DNA from: Ancylomarina longa | Lineage (GTDB): Bacteria; Bacteroidota; Bacteroidia; Bacteroidales; Marinifilaceae | Direction: 5' to 3' | Assembly: GCF_003996985.1 (NCBI RefSeq) | Contig: NZ_RJJX01000001.1 | Span: forward strand, 481,049-545,048 | Length of the DNA stretch: 64,000 nt | In this document: positions 8,878 through 18,457 of the stretch, piece after piece | How the letters are laid out: the number at the start of each line of letters is the position of its first letter | Numbering within the stretch: position 1 is the stretch's first letter | Made by a program: the position numbers and the translations under genes | Notes under the pieces: model-generated | Databases searched by the model: none | Seen by the model: the letters and a program-made list of their open reading frames with translations, nothing else | Told to the model about the DNA's origin: nothing

Positions 8878-9174
8878 AAACCTAATATTATTATCTTTAC
8901 CTACCTCTGTCTGAATTTTAATCGGTCAGTAGTGATAAAATTAGTTAAAATTAAACTTATCCATAAAATCTGAAAAGCAACTCCACTAATTAAACTGGTA
9001 TAAAAGAAAAATTTACGACAGTAATCCTAAAATACAGAAAACACCTTAAACCATTGCATACGATCAACTTATTTAAGTATAGTAGCATCACACACAACAG
9101 AATCATATTATTACTACAGAGAAACAGAACTATAACTTAATAAACGAAGATCGCCTTTATATTACAAGCATTTA

Positions 9175-10413
9175 TCACGATCTCATCAACAAAGAACTAT
9201 CCCCATAACTAAGAAAACGAAAATCATTTTGAAGCGCATACTGGTAAATCTTTTTCCAATCCTCCCCTACCAGAGCAGAAATTAACAACAATAAGGTACT
9301 TTTAGGTTGGTGAAAATTAGTGACTAGTCCCGATATGACTTTAAAATCGTAGCCCGGAGCAATGATAATTTGAGTAGCCGCATTAAACAAACTCAATTCA
9401 TGTTGCTGCATATACTTGCAAATCGCTTGGTAGGCTTCCTGATAATTATAAAATTGAGGAAGTTGGTAGGCTTCCCATTGTTTTAGAAGATTCGGATTTT
9501 CTACATTACACAATAGCTTAACTCCCATCCAATACAAACTCTCCAAACTCCTTACAGAGGTGGTACCTACTGCAATAATTTTATGCTGACATTCCGATAG
9601 GGAAACAAGCGTTTTCAAGTCAACCTGAATGTGCTCGGTATGCATTTCATGCTCCCCAATATTCTCGGCTTTTACCGGCTTAAAGGTTCCTGCTCCTACA
9701 TGTAAAGTCAATTCCTCTCGGAAAATTCCTTTTCCACCCAACTCGGCAAGTACCTCTTCCGTAAAATGCAATCCTGCTGTCGGAGCTGCTACAGATCCTT
9801 CGAACTTAGAATAAACCGTCTGATAACGAATGGTATCCGAATCTTCGGAGTCCCTATTTAAATAGGGAGGAATAGGAATTTTACCTGTTTGATCTAAGAC
9901 TTCTCCAAAACTTAAATCAATAGGGTCCCAGGAAAATTGCACTTCATGTGCCCCATCAACTTGTGATAAACGTTCCGCTCTAAGATGATAAGTTTTTCCA
10001 TCCACATAAAAGGGCATTTTCAGAACACCAGTCTTCCACTTGCGCAAATTCCCAACGATACATTTCCAGCTCGATCGGGTTTGTGCTTGAAAAGCCAGAT
10101 TATAATCCGCAGGGTTTAAAGGTTCTAAACAAAAAATCTCCACTCTGGCTCCCGTATCTTTATAAAATATCAATCGCGCCTGAATAACTTTTGTATTATT
10201 GAAAACCATGCTGCAGTTTGCCTCAATATGCTGTGAAAGCGATTGAAAAACAGCCTCCTTTATTTCCCCGTTCTTATAAATCAGTAATTTTGAAAGATCG
10301 CGGTTCTGTAATGGATATTTGGCAATTCTCTCCTCGGGCAAATCATAGGTAAATTCTTTTATTTGGATTTGCTGTGCCTTCAAGCTTTTCATCTCTGTAG
10401 ATTCTGTCATCAT
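9175..10413 (-). CDS. queA: S-adenosylmethionine:tRNA ribosyltransferase-isomerase (queuosine biosynthesis)
   Basis: QueA transfers and isomerises the ribosyl group of S-adenosylmethionine onto 7-aminomethyl-7-deazaguanine in tRNA, forming epoxyqueuosine. Family blocks are clear: FTYDLPEERIAKYPLQNRD near residue 22, RDLSKLL, MVFNNTKVIQARL near 70, GSVAAPTAGLHFTEE near 208, LTLHVGAGTFKPVKAENI near 235, and a C-terminal NFHQPKSTLLLLISAL block. At 412 residues it is longer than the 340-350 of many bacteria; in Bacteroidota a longer form is usual. The first two Met codons are adjacent, so the start is uncertain by a few residues. It is divergently arranged with the Smr gene. Confidence 0.95.
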   Translation of the reverse strand: MMTESTEMKSLKAQQIQIKEFTYDLPEERIAKYPLQNRDLSKLLIYKNGEIKEAVFQSLSQHIEANCSMVFNNTKVIQARLIFYKDTGARVEIFCLEPLNPADYNLAFQAQTRSSWKCIVGNLRKWKTGVLKMPFYVDGKTYHLRAERLSQVDGAHEVQFSWDPIDLSFGEVLDQTGKIPIPPYLNRDSEDSDTIRYQTVYSKFEGSVAAPTAGLHFTEEVLAELGGKGIFREELTLHVGAGTFKPVKAENIGEHEMHTEHIQVDLKTLVSLSECQHKIIAVGTTSVRSLESLYWMGVKLLCNVENPNLLKQWEAYQLPQFYNYQEAYQAICKYMQQHELSLFNAATQIIIAPGYDFKVISGLVTNFHQPKSTLLLLISALVGEDWKKIYQYALQNDFRFLSYGDSSLLMRS

Positions 10414-10464
10414 GCTTCTTCTCTAAGCCACTGTATTCTTGCGTGGGTTTCTTATTTTGATCGG

Positions 10465-10482
10465 CAAAATTAGTTAACTTTG
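10465..10482. promoter_or_regulatory. Back-to-back divergent -7 elements (queA and Smr gene)
   Basis: A minus-strand TAATTTTG (10465-10472) for queA and a plus-strand TAACTTTG (10475-10482) for the Smr gene are separated by two bases. Both fit TAnnTTTG and direct transcription outward. No good -33 TTG is present at 19-base spacing for either. Confidence 0.5.
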
Positions 10483-10573
10483 TCGGAAATTGAAAAAATG
10501 CAGTCTAATTCTAAGCACCTACTGGAAAATGTAAGAGATTCCAGATATCGAATTGGATAAAAAAATAAAACAT

Positions 10574-11605
10574 ATGCAAATAAATATTGGAGATAAGGTT
10601 CGCTATTTAAACGAAACCGGAGGAGGAATCGTCACTCGCCTTTTGGATGCGAACACCGTGATGGTTCTGAATGAAGAAGATGAATTCGAAATTCCTACTC
10701 TAAAGAAAAATCTGGTTGTGATTGAATCTGCCGGAGGCACAAGTCAACCAAAGAGGGAAAGTAACTTTCCACAAAGTAATTCCTTAGTCTCTAAACAATC
10801 CTCTGCGAAACCCCTGTTTGTGGAAAAAGAAGATGTTTATATGGCTTTTGTTCCTAAGGAAGGATATGCTGTAACAGACAGTCCGATGGAACTTTATCTG
10901 ATTAATGACACCAAACAAGTATTGCTATATGGATTTTTTGATGAAATAGAAGGCAAATTACAGGGAAGAACAGCTGGAAATCTGGATCCCAACTCCAAGA
11001 TCATGATTCGTGAATATGAGCGACAAGAACTCCACGAACTATCGACCTGCACCTTTCAAATTCTATTTTACCAGCAAGGTGATTTTCAGATTAAAAAACC
11101 TTTAGAGAAAAACATTAAGATTCAAGCGGTTAAATTTCATAAAGACAGTAGTTTTCAGGAAACTGCTTATTTTCATGAGAATGTAATCCTATATAAGCTG
11201 AGTACTTCAGCCATAGATCAGCAAATGGAAGATCTGAGCCAAAAGGAAATAAAACAGATTATCCGCGAAAAAGAAGCTTCTGATACAGGTAGGAAACCAC
11301 AAAACAAGCAAAATTTAAGTAGCGCTATTTTAGAGGTAGATCTACATATTAATGCATTAATCGATTCGGTTACCGGATTGTCTAACGCAGATATTTTAGA
11401 ATATCAACTCAACAAGTTCCATGAAATAATGCGGGAGTATCAACAAGAAAAAGGGAAGAAAATTGTGTTTATTCATGGAATAGGGAATGGTACCTTAAAG
11501 AAAAAGCTTCATGATGAATTACATCGAAAATATCGTAAACATTACCAACAGGATGCTTCCTTTAAGGAATATGGTTGGGGTGCAACCATGGTAACTATTA
11601 GATAA
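10574..11605 (+). CDS. Smr-domain protein with N-terminal DUF2027
   Basis: The 343-residue protein starts at the ATG giving MQINIGDKVRYLNETGGG; the longer frame would use a TTG start. The N-terminal part (1-60) is a small beta-rich domain like the KOW/tudor-like start of DUF2027 proteins. The middle (90-220) is the DUF2027 beta-sandwich. The C-terminus (about 255-343) is a Smr domain with VDLHINAL and FIHGIGNGTLKKKLH, the signature shared with MutS2. Smr domains are nucleases or nucleic-acid-binding modules acting in DNA recombination or ribosome rescue. The role of the Bacteroidota DUF2027-Smr form is not established. It is divergent from queA. Confidence 0.88.
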   Translation: MQINIGDKVRYLNETGGGIVTRLLDANTVMVLNEEDEFEIPTLKKNLVVIESAGGTSQPKRESNFPQSNSLVSKQSSAKPLFVEKEDVYMAFVPKEGYAVTDSPMELYLINDTKQVLLYGFFDEIEGKLQGRTAGNLDPNSKIMIREYERQELHELSTCTFQILFYQQGDFQIKKPLEKNIKIQAVKFHKDSSFQETAYFHENVILYKLSTSAIDQQMEDLSQKEIKQIIREKEASDTGRKPQNKQNLSSAILEVDLHINALIDSVTGLSNADILEYQLNKFHEIMREYQQEKGKKIVFIHGIGNGTLKKKLHDELHRKYRKHYQQDASFKEYGWGATMVTIR

Positions 11606-11848
11606 CTTCCTATTGAAATTATACAATTAAAACTAATCTTGTACGGTGAATTTGTAAACAGAACCCTCCTGAAGAATTAATCAATCCTTTTAATTTTTGA
11701 TAAAATCAGGTTTGCCTGTTTACAGGTTCCCCTCTGTTTAAATCAACCTTTACTCCGATAAGTCTATTTTTTTGGATTATTTAGTAAAAATAAAGTTAAG
11801 GTACATCAAACCTTTAACTCCATGATACAGGCAAGAATCACTAATACT

Positions 11849-12523
11849 TTAATATCCCAAAAAGGATTTTATAGGTTCAAAGCAAGCGAGAAAAGCCAAA
11901 AAGCCTAAAGATGCAATTACGATTCCGGAAATTTTATTAATCCAAAACAATTGCTTTAATCTAAATTTACGACGAAATGCATTGATGATAGTCGATAAAG
12001 TGTACCACCACAAACTACCGCCAATCAAAACTCCCAGTATCAGAAATAGTTCAATGCGGACGGTAGGGTTATTGCCAAAAATAGAAGCTCCGGCGAATAC
12101 TGCTACAAATACGAAAACAGCAATAGGATTGGAAACAGTCAAGAAAAAGATGGAAAGAAAATCTCCCAGCAAACCTTTTTTGCCCGATCGCTTTGCTCCC
12201 CTTATCTGCTTAATAGGATTGGTAAGAAAGATCCTCATCCCTACGTACACTAGAAATATACTCCCGATTAATTGAAGATAAAACTCTTGCGTTTTGATGA
12301 AATTAATTACGATACCCAATCCAAATGCAGCAACCGTGGCATAAAACATATCTGCAATAGCAGCGCCTAAACCAGATATAAAACCAGCTAGTCTCCCTTT
12401 GTGTATGGTCTTTTGAATAATAATTACACCAATTGGCCCCAACGGAATGGATACCATTAGCCCAACTATTATTCCCTTAAAAATATATTGAAAATCCAAA
12501 TGATTATCTTTTTCTGTGAGCAA
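11849..12523 (-). CDS. LysE-family exporter
   Basis: The 224-residue integral membrane protein has about six transmembrane segments. It shows the LysE/RhtB N-terminal signature GLMVSIPLGPIGVIII near residue 20 and a Gly-rich second helix (GFISGLGAAIADMFY). Members export amino acids or small metabolites from the cytoplasm; the substrate here is unknown. It lies 30 bases downstream of the acyltransferase gene on the same strand, so the two are probably co-transcribed. Length is normal for the family. Confidence 0.87.
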   Translation of the reverse strand: MLTEKDNHLDFQYIFKGIIVGLMVSIPLGPIGVIIIQKTIHKGRLAGFISGLGAAIADMFYATVAAFGLGIVINFIKTQEFYLQLIGSIFLVYVGMRIFLTNPIKQIRGAKRSGKKGLLGDFLSIFFLTVSNPIAVFVFVAVFAGASIFGNNPTVRIELFLILGVLIGGSLWWYTLSTIINAFRRKFRLKQLFWINKISGIVIASLGFLAFLACFEPIKSFLGY

Positions 12524-12553
12524 ATTTGATTCGCAAAGTTCGGAAAATATCTA

Positions 12554-14359
12554 TTAAAAGTCCATATCATCAGACGAAAATCTTTGAAGAATTGTGTCAT
12601 CATTAATTTCCTTTGATAAAGATTCAATTACCTTCATGGGAACATCAAAAAGATCTAACACAAGAAGGCCATCCAAACAATCATTAAAATTAGGATCGAT
12701 ATTAAATCCTACAATCCTTGCATTCAAGGATATATACTTTTTCAACAATACTGGTAATTTATCATTAGTAATTTCAAAATCACCTATAATCTTGTCCAGT
12801 TTATTAATATCATTTTTCGCAGTTTCAAGCAGGATTTCAATATCTAAATCCTTAATCTTCACCTTAAACTTCTTTCTCGATTTGATATGTTGTCCTATTT
12901 CATAATTAAAGTAGTTCGCCATAATAAATTTAATAATCAAATCCTTAGACAGATTTGAATATTTATTACTGATACTCACTGGTCCAATTAAATATCTCGA
13001 TTCCGGATTTTTCAGGAGAAAATATAAAATCCCTTTCCACAAAAGAAACAAAGGCATGGGCTTGCGCTGATATTCTTTCACAATGAAGGAACGTCCTAAT
13101 TCCAATGATTGGCTTAAAACAGGTTGGAACTCTTTACTCATCCGGAAAAGACTATGCAAATAAAACCCTCTCAAGCCATATCCTTCCAATATTTCTTTTC
13201 CCTTTCCAACGCGATATGCCCCAACAATTTTATGCTGTTCTTCGTCCCAAATAAAAAGTTGATGGTAATATAAATCATATTCATCCACATCGATACTCTG
13301 GTTGGTACCTTCGCCTACTTCACGAAAAGTAATCTCCCGTAATCGACCAATCTCGGTTAATATATTTGGTAATTTGGCTGAAGGAGCACAATACACCACA
13401 TAACCTCTACTCTTAAAAAGAAGGTGTTCCGGATCCAGACCTTCCACTTCAGCACGAATCACATCAGGATCAATCGGAGCAACGATATCCTCCTTCTTCT
13501 CTGTTTTCTTTTTCCGTTTAAACTGATAAAATTTTTTCACCTCTATTGGAGTTCCCAGCATATATGTTTTTGCCCTAAGAAAACGTCCATACTGATTAAT
13601 ATCTGTAAATTCCTTTTGATCCTTCACAGAGATTGGATTTCCAATCCTAATACGAACAACTTTATTTTTCTTATTTAAAAGCTCTGATGGTAGTTTTACG
13701 GTACGTAAACTTGGATGAATCATTCCTAACAAATGAAATATCAAACTATTACTACCCTGAAAATAAATAGGTATTACGGGCACTTCTGCCTTTTTGATAA
13801 ACTTTAAGATGGAAGGCATCCATTGCTTATCGGTAATATTATGTGTTTGAGTTTGATAGGAAGAAACCTCTCCTGCCGGGAAAATGCCAAGCGGCTTATC
13901 ATCACTTAAATGACGAAAAGCTTCCTTTAATCCACCAGTGCTTGAAGCTGCATTTTTACGATCTTCAAAAGGATTCACCCCCAAAAAAGAATTTTCAAGG
14001 GGTTTTATTTTTTTCAATAAAAAATTAGCCATAGCCTTAAAATCCGACCGCACCAAACTCATTAATTTTATCAGAATAATACCATCAATTCCACCAAAAG
14101 GATGATTAGAAATACTTATAAAAGCTCCATCCTTCGGTATTCTTTTCAGCTCTTCCTCATCGAATTCGAATTTTAATCCCAATTCATCAATTAAAGCATC
14201 AATAAAATCAATTCCATCCTTACAACAATTTGCAGAGTAAAGATCATTTAACTTATTCAACTTTAATATATACATCAGTAATTTAGCGAAGCTTTCCCCC
14301 CCCAACCAATTCAAACTCTCACTCGCCTTTAGTAAATCTTTCGGATCAACTAACTTCAT
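12554..14359 (-). CDS. Fused O-/N-acyltransferase (OlsF-like ornithine/glycine lipid synthase)
   Basis: This 601-residue protein joins two enzymes. The N-terminal half (about 60-270) is a PlsC-like lysophospholipid acyltransferase, with NHPFGGIDG near residue 87 (His-x5-Asp, a variant of His-x4-Asp) and GIFPAGEVSS near 160. The C-terminal part (about 300-510) is an acyl-ACP-dependent GNAT/hemolysin-like domain (FREVGEGTNQ, YHQLFIWDEEQHKIVGAYRVG, LGRSFIVKEYQRKP), as in OlsB/GlsB. This order matches OlsF, which alone makes ornithine lipids in Flavobacterium and Serratia. Bacteroides instead uses separate GlsA and GlsB for glycine lipids. It likely makes an amino-acid-containing membrane lipid; the amino acid cannot be read from sequence. 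A C-terminal tail of about 90 residues is unassigned. Confidence 0.85.
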   Translation of the reverse strand: MKLVDPKDLLKASESLNWLGGESFAKLLMYILKLNKLNDLYSANCCKDGIDFIDALIDELGLKFEFDEEELKRIPKDGAFISISNHPFGGIDGIILIKLMSLVRSDFKAMANFLLKKIKPLENSFLGVNPFEDRKNAASSTGGLKEAFRHLSDDKPLGIFPAGEVSSYQTQTHNITDKQWMPSILKFIKKAEVPVIPIYFQGSNSLIFHLLGMIHPSLRTVKLPSELLNKKNKVVRIRIGNPISVKDQKEFTDINQYGRFLRAKTYMLGTPIEVKKFYQFKRKKKTEKKEDIVAPIDPDVIRAEVEGLDPEHLLFKSRGYVVYCAPSAKLPNILTEIGRLREITFREVGEGTNQSIDVDEYDLYYHQLFIWDEEQHKIVGAYRVGKGKEILEGYGLRGFYLHSLFRMSKEFQPVLSQSLELGRSFIVKEYQRKPMPLFLLWKGILYFLLKNPESRYLIGPVSISNKYSNLSKDLIIKFIMANYFNYEIGQHIKSRKKFKVKIKDLDIEILLETAKNDINKLDKIIGDFEITNDKLPVLLKKYISLNARIVGFNIDPNFNDCLDGLLVLDLFDVPMKVIESLSKEINDDTILQRFSSDDMDF

Positions 14360-14782
14360 ATTTAAATAAATTTCTTAATAAATACTGTCCTGATTCACCT
14401 CAGTAACAGGATAATATATTAACTTTTTTACCAGTAGTAAAAACGCTTTTTATCTTTCCAGCAAACTCTGCATTGCCTTAGTCATATAATATTTGCCATT
14501 AATTTAGCTCATTGACGAAAACCTAAATAGATAATTCATTTTCTTCTTACAAAGCATATTAAAGTAAATGGGCAATTACACAACTTAATACATCAATTCA
14601 TTCGAGTAAAAATAGTATTATTTCTTCACAGTAAAGATACTACCACATCTTATTCCCAAATTGTTTTTTAAGTATTTTTGAATTGAAATAGACCTACCTG
14701 ATTATAAGAAAATTAGCATCACATAAAAATATTTTAATCTTAAAGATGTTAGCAAAATTACAAGAAGATCACTTGCAAAAGC
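14360..14782. other. Intergenic stretch without a recognisable gene
   Basis: This 423-base AT-rich gap lies between the acyltransferase promoter side and the 3' end of the histidinol-phosphatase gene. No RNA gene, repeat or convincing ORF was seen. Confidence 0.5.
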
Positions 14783-15622
14783 CTATATACTTTGATCCAC
14801 CCAATTCCCTTCTTTCAAAATATGAATAGTTTTAAAACCAATTTGTTTCAATCTACCTAAAGCATAATCAAACCCTAAGAGTAATTCGTCGGGATGATGC
14901 GCATCTGAACTTATCGTTACCGGAATATTTCGCTTACAGCATTCTTTCAGAAAAAAACCATCCGGAAAAAGATCTGGGGTTTTTTTCTTATACAGCCCTC
15001 TGGTATTCAATTCAACTATTGTATGTGATTTCTCCACTACATCCAGGCATTCCCTAACCAAATTTCGATACCAGCTCTCCTCTTCCGTGAAAAACCGAGA
15101 TTTATTATTCATCTTCACCTTATCGATATGTCCAATAATATCCGGCTTTTGAGTTTCAATCATTTCTATCAATTGATGAAAGTAGGCTCGAACAGCCTCC
15201 TGAATATTCCCACCGAACAAATTGTTCAGACCATTAATATAATTGGAGTCCGGACCATCTAAAAACCACAACTCCTCCTCTGATTTTCCTTTCACCAGAT
15301 GAACAGAGCCTATCGTGTAGTCCAAATCGAGTTCCTTTTTCCAATCCTTAAAAGATCTGGTAATTCCTGGAATATAATCTATTTCCAGCGAGCGATAGAT
15401 ATCTATCTTTCCAGTAAATTTTTCTTTTAAAGAACGAATCTCCTCATTATATCTATTTATATCCTTGTCAGGCATACTCCATCTGACAGGATAATTTAGC
15501 GGTGCATGAGAAGAAAACCCAATAGCTTTCATACCAAGACTTATAGCTTTAAGCACATAATCTTCTGGTGCTAGCTTACCATCACAATAGTTAGAATGAG
15601 TATGATAAGAAAAATAATCCAT
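14783..15622 (-). CDS. Histidinol-phosphatase (PHP family, HisK/HisJ type)
   Basis: The 279-residue metal-dependent phosphatase removes phosphate from histidinol phosphate in histidine synthesis. PHP metal-binding motifs are in place: HTHSNYCDG at residue 7, a Glu-Asp site (SLEIDYIPG near 90), GSVHLVKG near 112, DIIGHIDKVKMNN near 160, and SDAHHPDELLLGFDYAL near 240. Length is normal. It stands alone, divergent from the YgiQ gene and away from any his operon. This is common for HisJ-type enzymes; a different phosphoester substrate cannot be excluded. Confidence 0.88.
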   Translation of the reverse strand: MDYFSYHTHSNYCDGKLAPEDYVLKAISLGMKAIGFSSHAPLNYPVRWSMPDKDINRYNEEIRSLKEKFTGKIDIYRSLEIDYIPGITRSFKDWKKELDLDYTIGSVHLVKGKSEEELWFLDGPDSNYINGLNNLFGGNIQEAVRAYFHQLIEMIETQKPDIIGHIDKVKMNNKSRFFTEEESWYRNLVRECLDVVEKSHTIVELNTRGLYKKKTPDLFPDGFFLKECCKRNIPVTISSDAHHPDELLLGFDYALGRLKQIGFKTIHILKEGNWVDQSI

Positions 15623-15755
15623 ACATAAATTAAAAATGGGGTTTCTGTATTTTTATGTTGTGCAAATATAGGAGAAGCAATTGAATATACAAACCGCATC
15701 TCCGCTGGGATTTCTGTAAAAGATATACCTTCTTTAAAATGTTTTTAAATAATCC

Positions 15756-15763
15756 TATCTTTG
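15756..15763 (+). promoter_or_regulatory. -7 promoter element of the YgiQ gene
   Basis: TATCTTTG matches the Bacteroidota consensus exactly and lies 17 bases before the ATG at 15781. Transcription would start at about 15770, which rules out the upstream in-frame ATG at 15739 as the translation start. Confidence 0.7.
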
Positions 15764-15780
15764 CAGTAATTTCTAAAGAT

Positions 15781-17616
15781 ATGACAGAAAAAATAAATAC
15801 CCTATATAATCAGTGGCTACCAACCTCTGCCAAAGAAGTAAAAGAAAGAGCTTGGGACGAATTAGATGTGATCCTTTTTAGTGGAGATGCTTACGTGGAT
15901 CACCCCGCATTTGGTGCTGCTGTAATTGGTCGGATTCTGGAAAAAAACGGATTAAAAGTGGCTATTGTTCCCCAACCAAATTGGCGGGATGACTTACGGG
16001 ATTTTAAGAAATTAGGGCAACCAAAATTATTCTTCGGCATTACAGCTGGAAATATGGATTCTATGGTGAATCATTATACTGCCAATAGAAGACTGCGCCA
16101 TGAAGACGCCTATACTCCAGGTGGACAGCATGGTTTTCGTCCTGACAAACCCACTATCGTTTATTCCCAAATATTAAAGAAACTTTATCCCGACACTCCT
16201 ATTCTAATTGGTGGGATTGAGGCCTCTCTGCGACGTCTTACACATTACGATTATTGGGAAGATCAATTAAAACCAAGTATTCTTTGTGATTCTAATGCGG
16301 ATATGCTAGTTTATGGAATGGGAGAAAAACCTTTACTGGAAATCGTTCGTTTGTTAAAGAAAGGAGTTCCTTTCTCTTCCTTAACGAATATTCCACAGAC
16401 ATCCTTTTTGATGGGAAAAGAGGAACAATACGCTACCAAAAAACAATGGCAAAGCCAGGAACTTTTCTCGCACGAAGATTGCCTTTCTGATAAAAAGAAA
16501 TTTGCAAGTAATTTCCGATATATTGAAATGGAATCGAATGCCATGATGGCAAAAAAACTAATCCAGGAATATGAGGATAAGCAAATCATCGTCAACCCAC
16601 CCTTTCTCGTGATGAACGAGAAGGAAATGGACGAGGTTTATGATTTACCTTACACCCGTTTGCCTCATCCGCGTTACAAGAATAAAACAATTCCTGCATT
16701 CGAGATGATTAAATTTTCTGTCAACATGCATCGGGGATGTTTTGGTGGATGTTCTTTCTGTACGATTTCTGCTCATCAAGGTAAATTCATCGCCAACCGA
16801 TCTGAAAAATCCATATTAAAAGAAGTGGAGTACATCACAAAGATGCCTGATTTTAAGGGTTATCTAACGGATCTTGGAGGACCTTCCGCAAACATGTATC
16901 AAATGAAAGGTATATTTGAATCCATTTGTAACACTTGTCGCCGTCCATCCTGTATTCATCCTGATGTTTGTCCGAATTTAAATACCAACCATAAGGCTAT
17001 GTTGGATATCTATAAAAAGGTAGATCGGATTCCTGGAGTAAAGAAATCATTTATAGGTAGTGGCATCAGATATGATCTAATCCTTCACCAAACAAAAGAT
17101 CCCGAGATAAACAAAACCAATAGGGAGTATGCCGTAGAATTAATTAAAAATCACGTTTCGGGCCGATTGAAAGTTGCACCTGAACATACTTCGGACGAAG
17201 TACTTAAAATGATGAGAAAACCGTCCTTTAAACTATTCTACGAGCTCAAAGCTCTTTTCGATGAAATCAATAAGAAGGAAGGTACAAAACAACAATTAAT
17301 TCCGTATTTTATTTCCAGTCATCCTGGAAGCCATAGTGCCGACATGGCGGATCTGGCCGTTAAAACAAAGGAATTAGATTTTAAATTAGAACAGGTTCAG
17401 GATTTTACTCCTACTCCAATGACGGTTGCAACGGTAATCTATTATTCCGGTTATCATCCTTATACGCTTAAAAAAGTATATACCGCAAAGACTAAAAAAG
17501 AAAAACTATCCCAACGAAAGTTCCTTTTTTGGTATAAGAAAGAGTATCGCGATGCCATTAAGAAGGAGCTAATTAAGATGGGGAAAAAAGATTTGCTCCC
17601 TAAGCTTTTTGGGTAG
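15781..17616 (+). CDS. YgiQ-family radical SAM protein
   Basis: The 611-residue protein is read from the ATG giving MTEKINTLYNQWLP, chosen because a promoter -7 element overlaps the alternative start. The N-terminal part is a cobalamin-binding-like UPF0313 region (GDAYVDHPAFGAAVIGR near 35, GGIEASLRRLTHYDYW near 145). The radical SAM cluster motif CFGGCSFC (Cys-x3-Cys-x2-Cys) lies near residue 320, preceded by FSVNMHRG. The C-terminal region (SSHPGSHSADMADLA, QDFTPTPMTVATVIYYSG) is typical of YgiQ. The family is widespread but its reaction is not established. An extra Cys cluster, CNTCRRPSCIHPDVC near 382, is a family feature. Confidence 0.93.
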   Translation: MTEKINTLYNQWLPTSAKEVKERAWDELDVILFSGDAYVDHPAFGAAVIGRILEKNGLKVAIVPQPNWRDDLRDFKKLGQPKLFFGITAGNMDSMVNHYTANRRLRHEDAYTPGGQHGFRPDKPTIVYSQILKKLYPDTPILIGGIEASLRRLTHYDYWEDQLKPSILCDSNADMLVYGMGEKPLLEIVRLLKKGVPFSSLTNIPQTSFLMGKEEQYATKKQWQSQELFSHEDCLSDKKKFASNFRYIEMESNAMMAKKLIQEYEDKQIIVNPPFLVMNEKEMDEVYDLPYTRLPHPRYKNKTIPAFEMIKFSVNMHRGCFGGCSFCTISAHQGKFIANRSEKSILKEVEYITKMPDFKGYLTDLGGPSANMYQMKGIFESICNTCRRPSCIHPDVCPNLNTNHKAMLDIYKKVDRIPGVKKSFIGSGIRYDLILHQTKDPEINKTNREYAVELIKNHVSGRLKVAPEHTSDEVLKMMRKPSFKLFYELKALFDEINKKEGTKQQLIPYFISSHPGSHSADMADLAVKTKELDFKLEQVQDFTPTPMTVATVIYYSGYHPYTLKKVYTAKTKKEKLSQRKFLFWYKKEYRDAIKKELIKMGKKDLLPKLFG

Positions 17617-17728
17617 TTGGACAAAAAGATACTTTCCCTAATCATATAATTATTGACTTTAATGGGCATATCTTTTATTATTCATGGATATTAATTACAT
17701 TAGAAAACCCAATTTCCAAAAAACATCT

Positions 17729-18457
17729 ATGAAACACTTCTACTTAAAATCTATTCTTTACGCTGCTTTTTTCTGCCTCCTATTGGTCTCATCAGGCTGC
17801 ACCAAGTCTAAATCTGACAGAGCAAATGACAGAGGGATCGAACAACTGAATGAAAACAATTACACGGAAGCGATAAAAACATTCACAAGTATCATTAAAA
17901 AGGACAAAGACTATCTTCCTGCCTACTATAACAGGGCTATATGCTACTCTTTTTTAAATAAAAACCGGGTTGCTATTCAAGATCTGACAATTATAATCTC
18001 CAAGCAAAAATTTGACGAGGATGCCTATCTAAACCGGGCAATTTTATATGAAAATCAAAAGAAATATAAAAAGGCCATTGCAGACTATTCACACGTCATT
18101 AAGATCAATCAAGCCAATTTTACTGCCTATCATTATCGTGGTATAAGCAAATATTATATTGGCGATTACAAAGGTGCAATTAAAGATTATAAGCGAGCTA
18201 TAAAAATGGGACTCCACTCTTCGGGTGTTTATTACAACAATGCCGTAGCCTTAGATTGCATTGCAGATTACCCTTCTGCCATAACCTATTACAACAAGGC
18301 AATTAAGATAGATAAGAAATTGAATCGTGCTTATTATGCCAGAGGAATTGCCAAACTGAAAGCCGGCGATAAAAAAGGTGCTATTTCAGATATTAAAAAT
18401 TCATTAAAATTAGGATTCAAACAGGCCTCTGAGGTACTGAAGCAACTAAAAAACTAA
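17729..18457 (+). CDS. TPR lipoprotein
   Basis: The 242-residue protein is taken from the ATG giving MKHFYLKSILYAAFF, which supplies a signal peptide ending in the lipobox LVSSGC, so it should be acylated at Cys and anchored in the envelope. The mature part is almost wholly tetratricopeptide repeats, at least six units of about 34 residues (for example PAYYNRAICYSFLNKNRVAI and AYYARGIAKLKAGDKKGAI). It probably scaffolds protein contacts at the periplasmic face; no enzyme motif is seen. Its stop overlaps by a few bases the stop of the convergent radical SAM gene. Confidence 0.85.
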   Translation: MKHFYLKSILYAAFFCLLLVSSGCTKSKSDRANDRGIEQLNENNYTEAIKTFTSIIKKDKDYLPAYYNRAICYSFLNKNRVAIQDLTIIISKQKFDEDAYLNRAILYENQKKYKKAIADYSHVIKINQANFTAYHYRGISKYYIGDYKGAIKDYKRAIKMGLHSSGVYYNNAVALDCIADYPSAITYYNKAIKIDKKLNRAYYARGIAKLKAGDKKGAISDIKNSLKLGFKQASEVLKQLKN

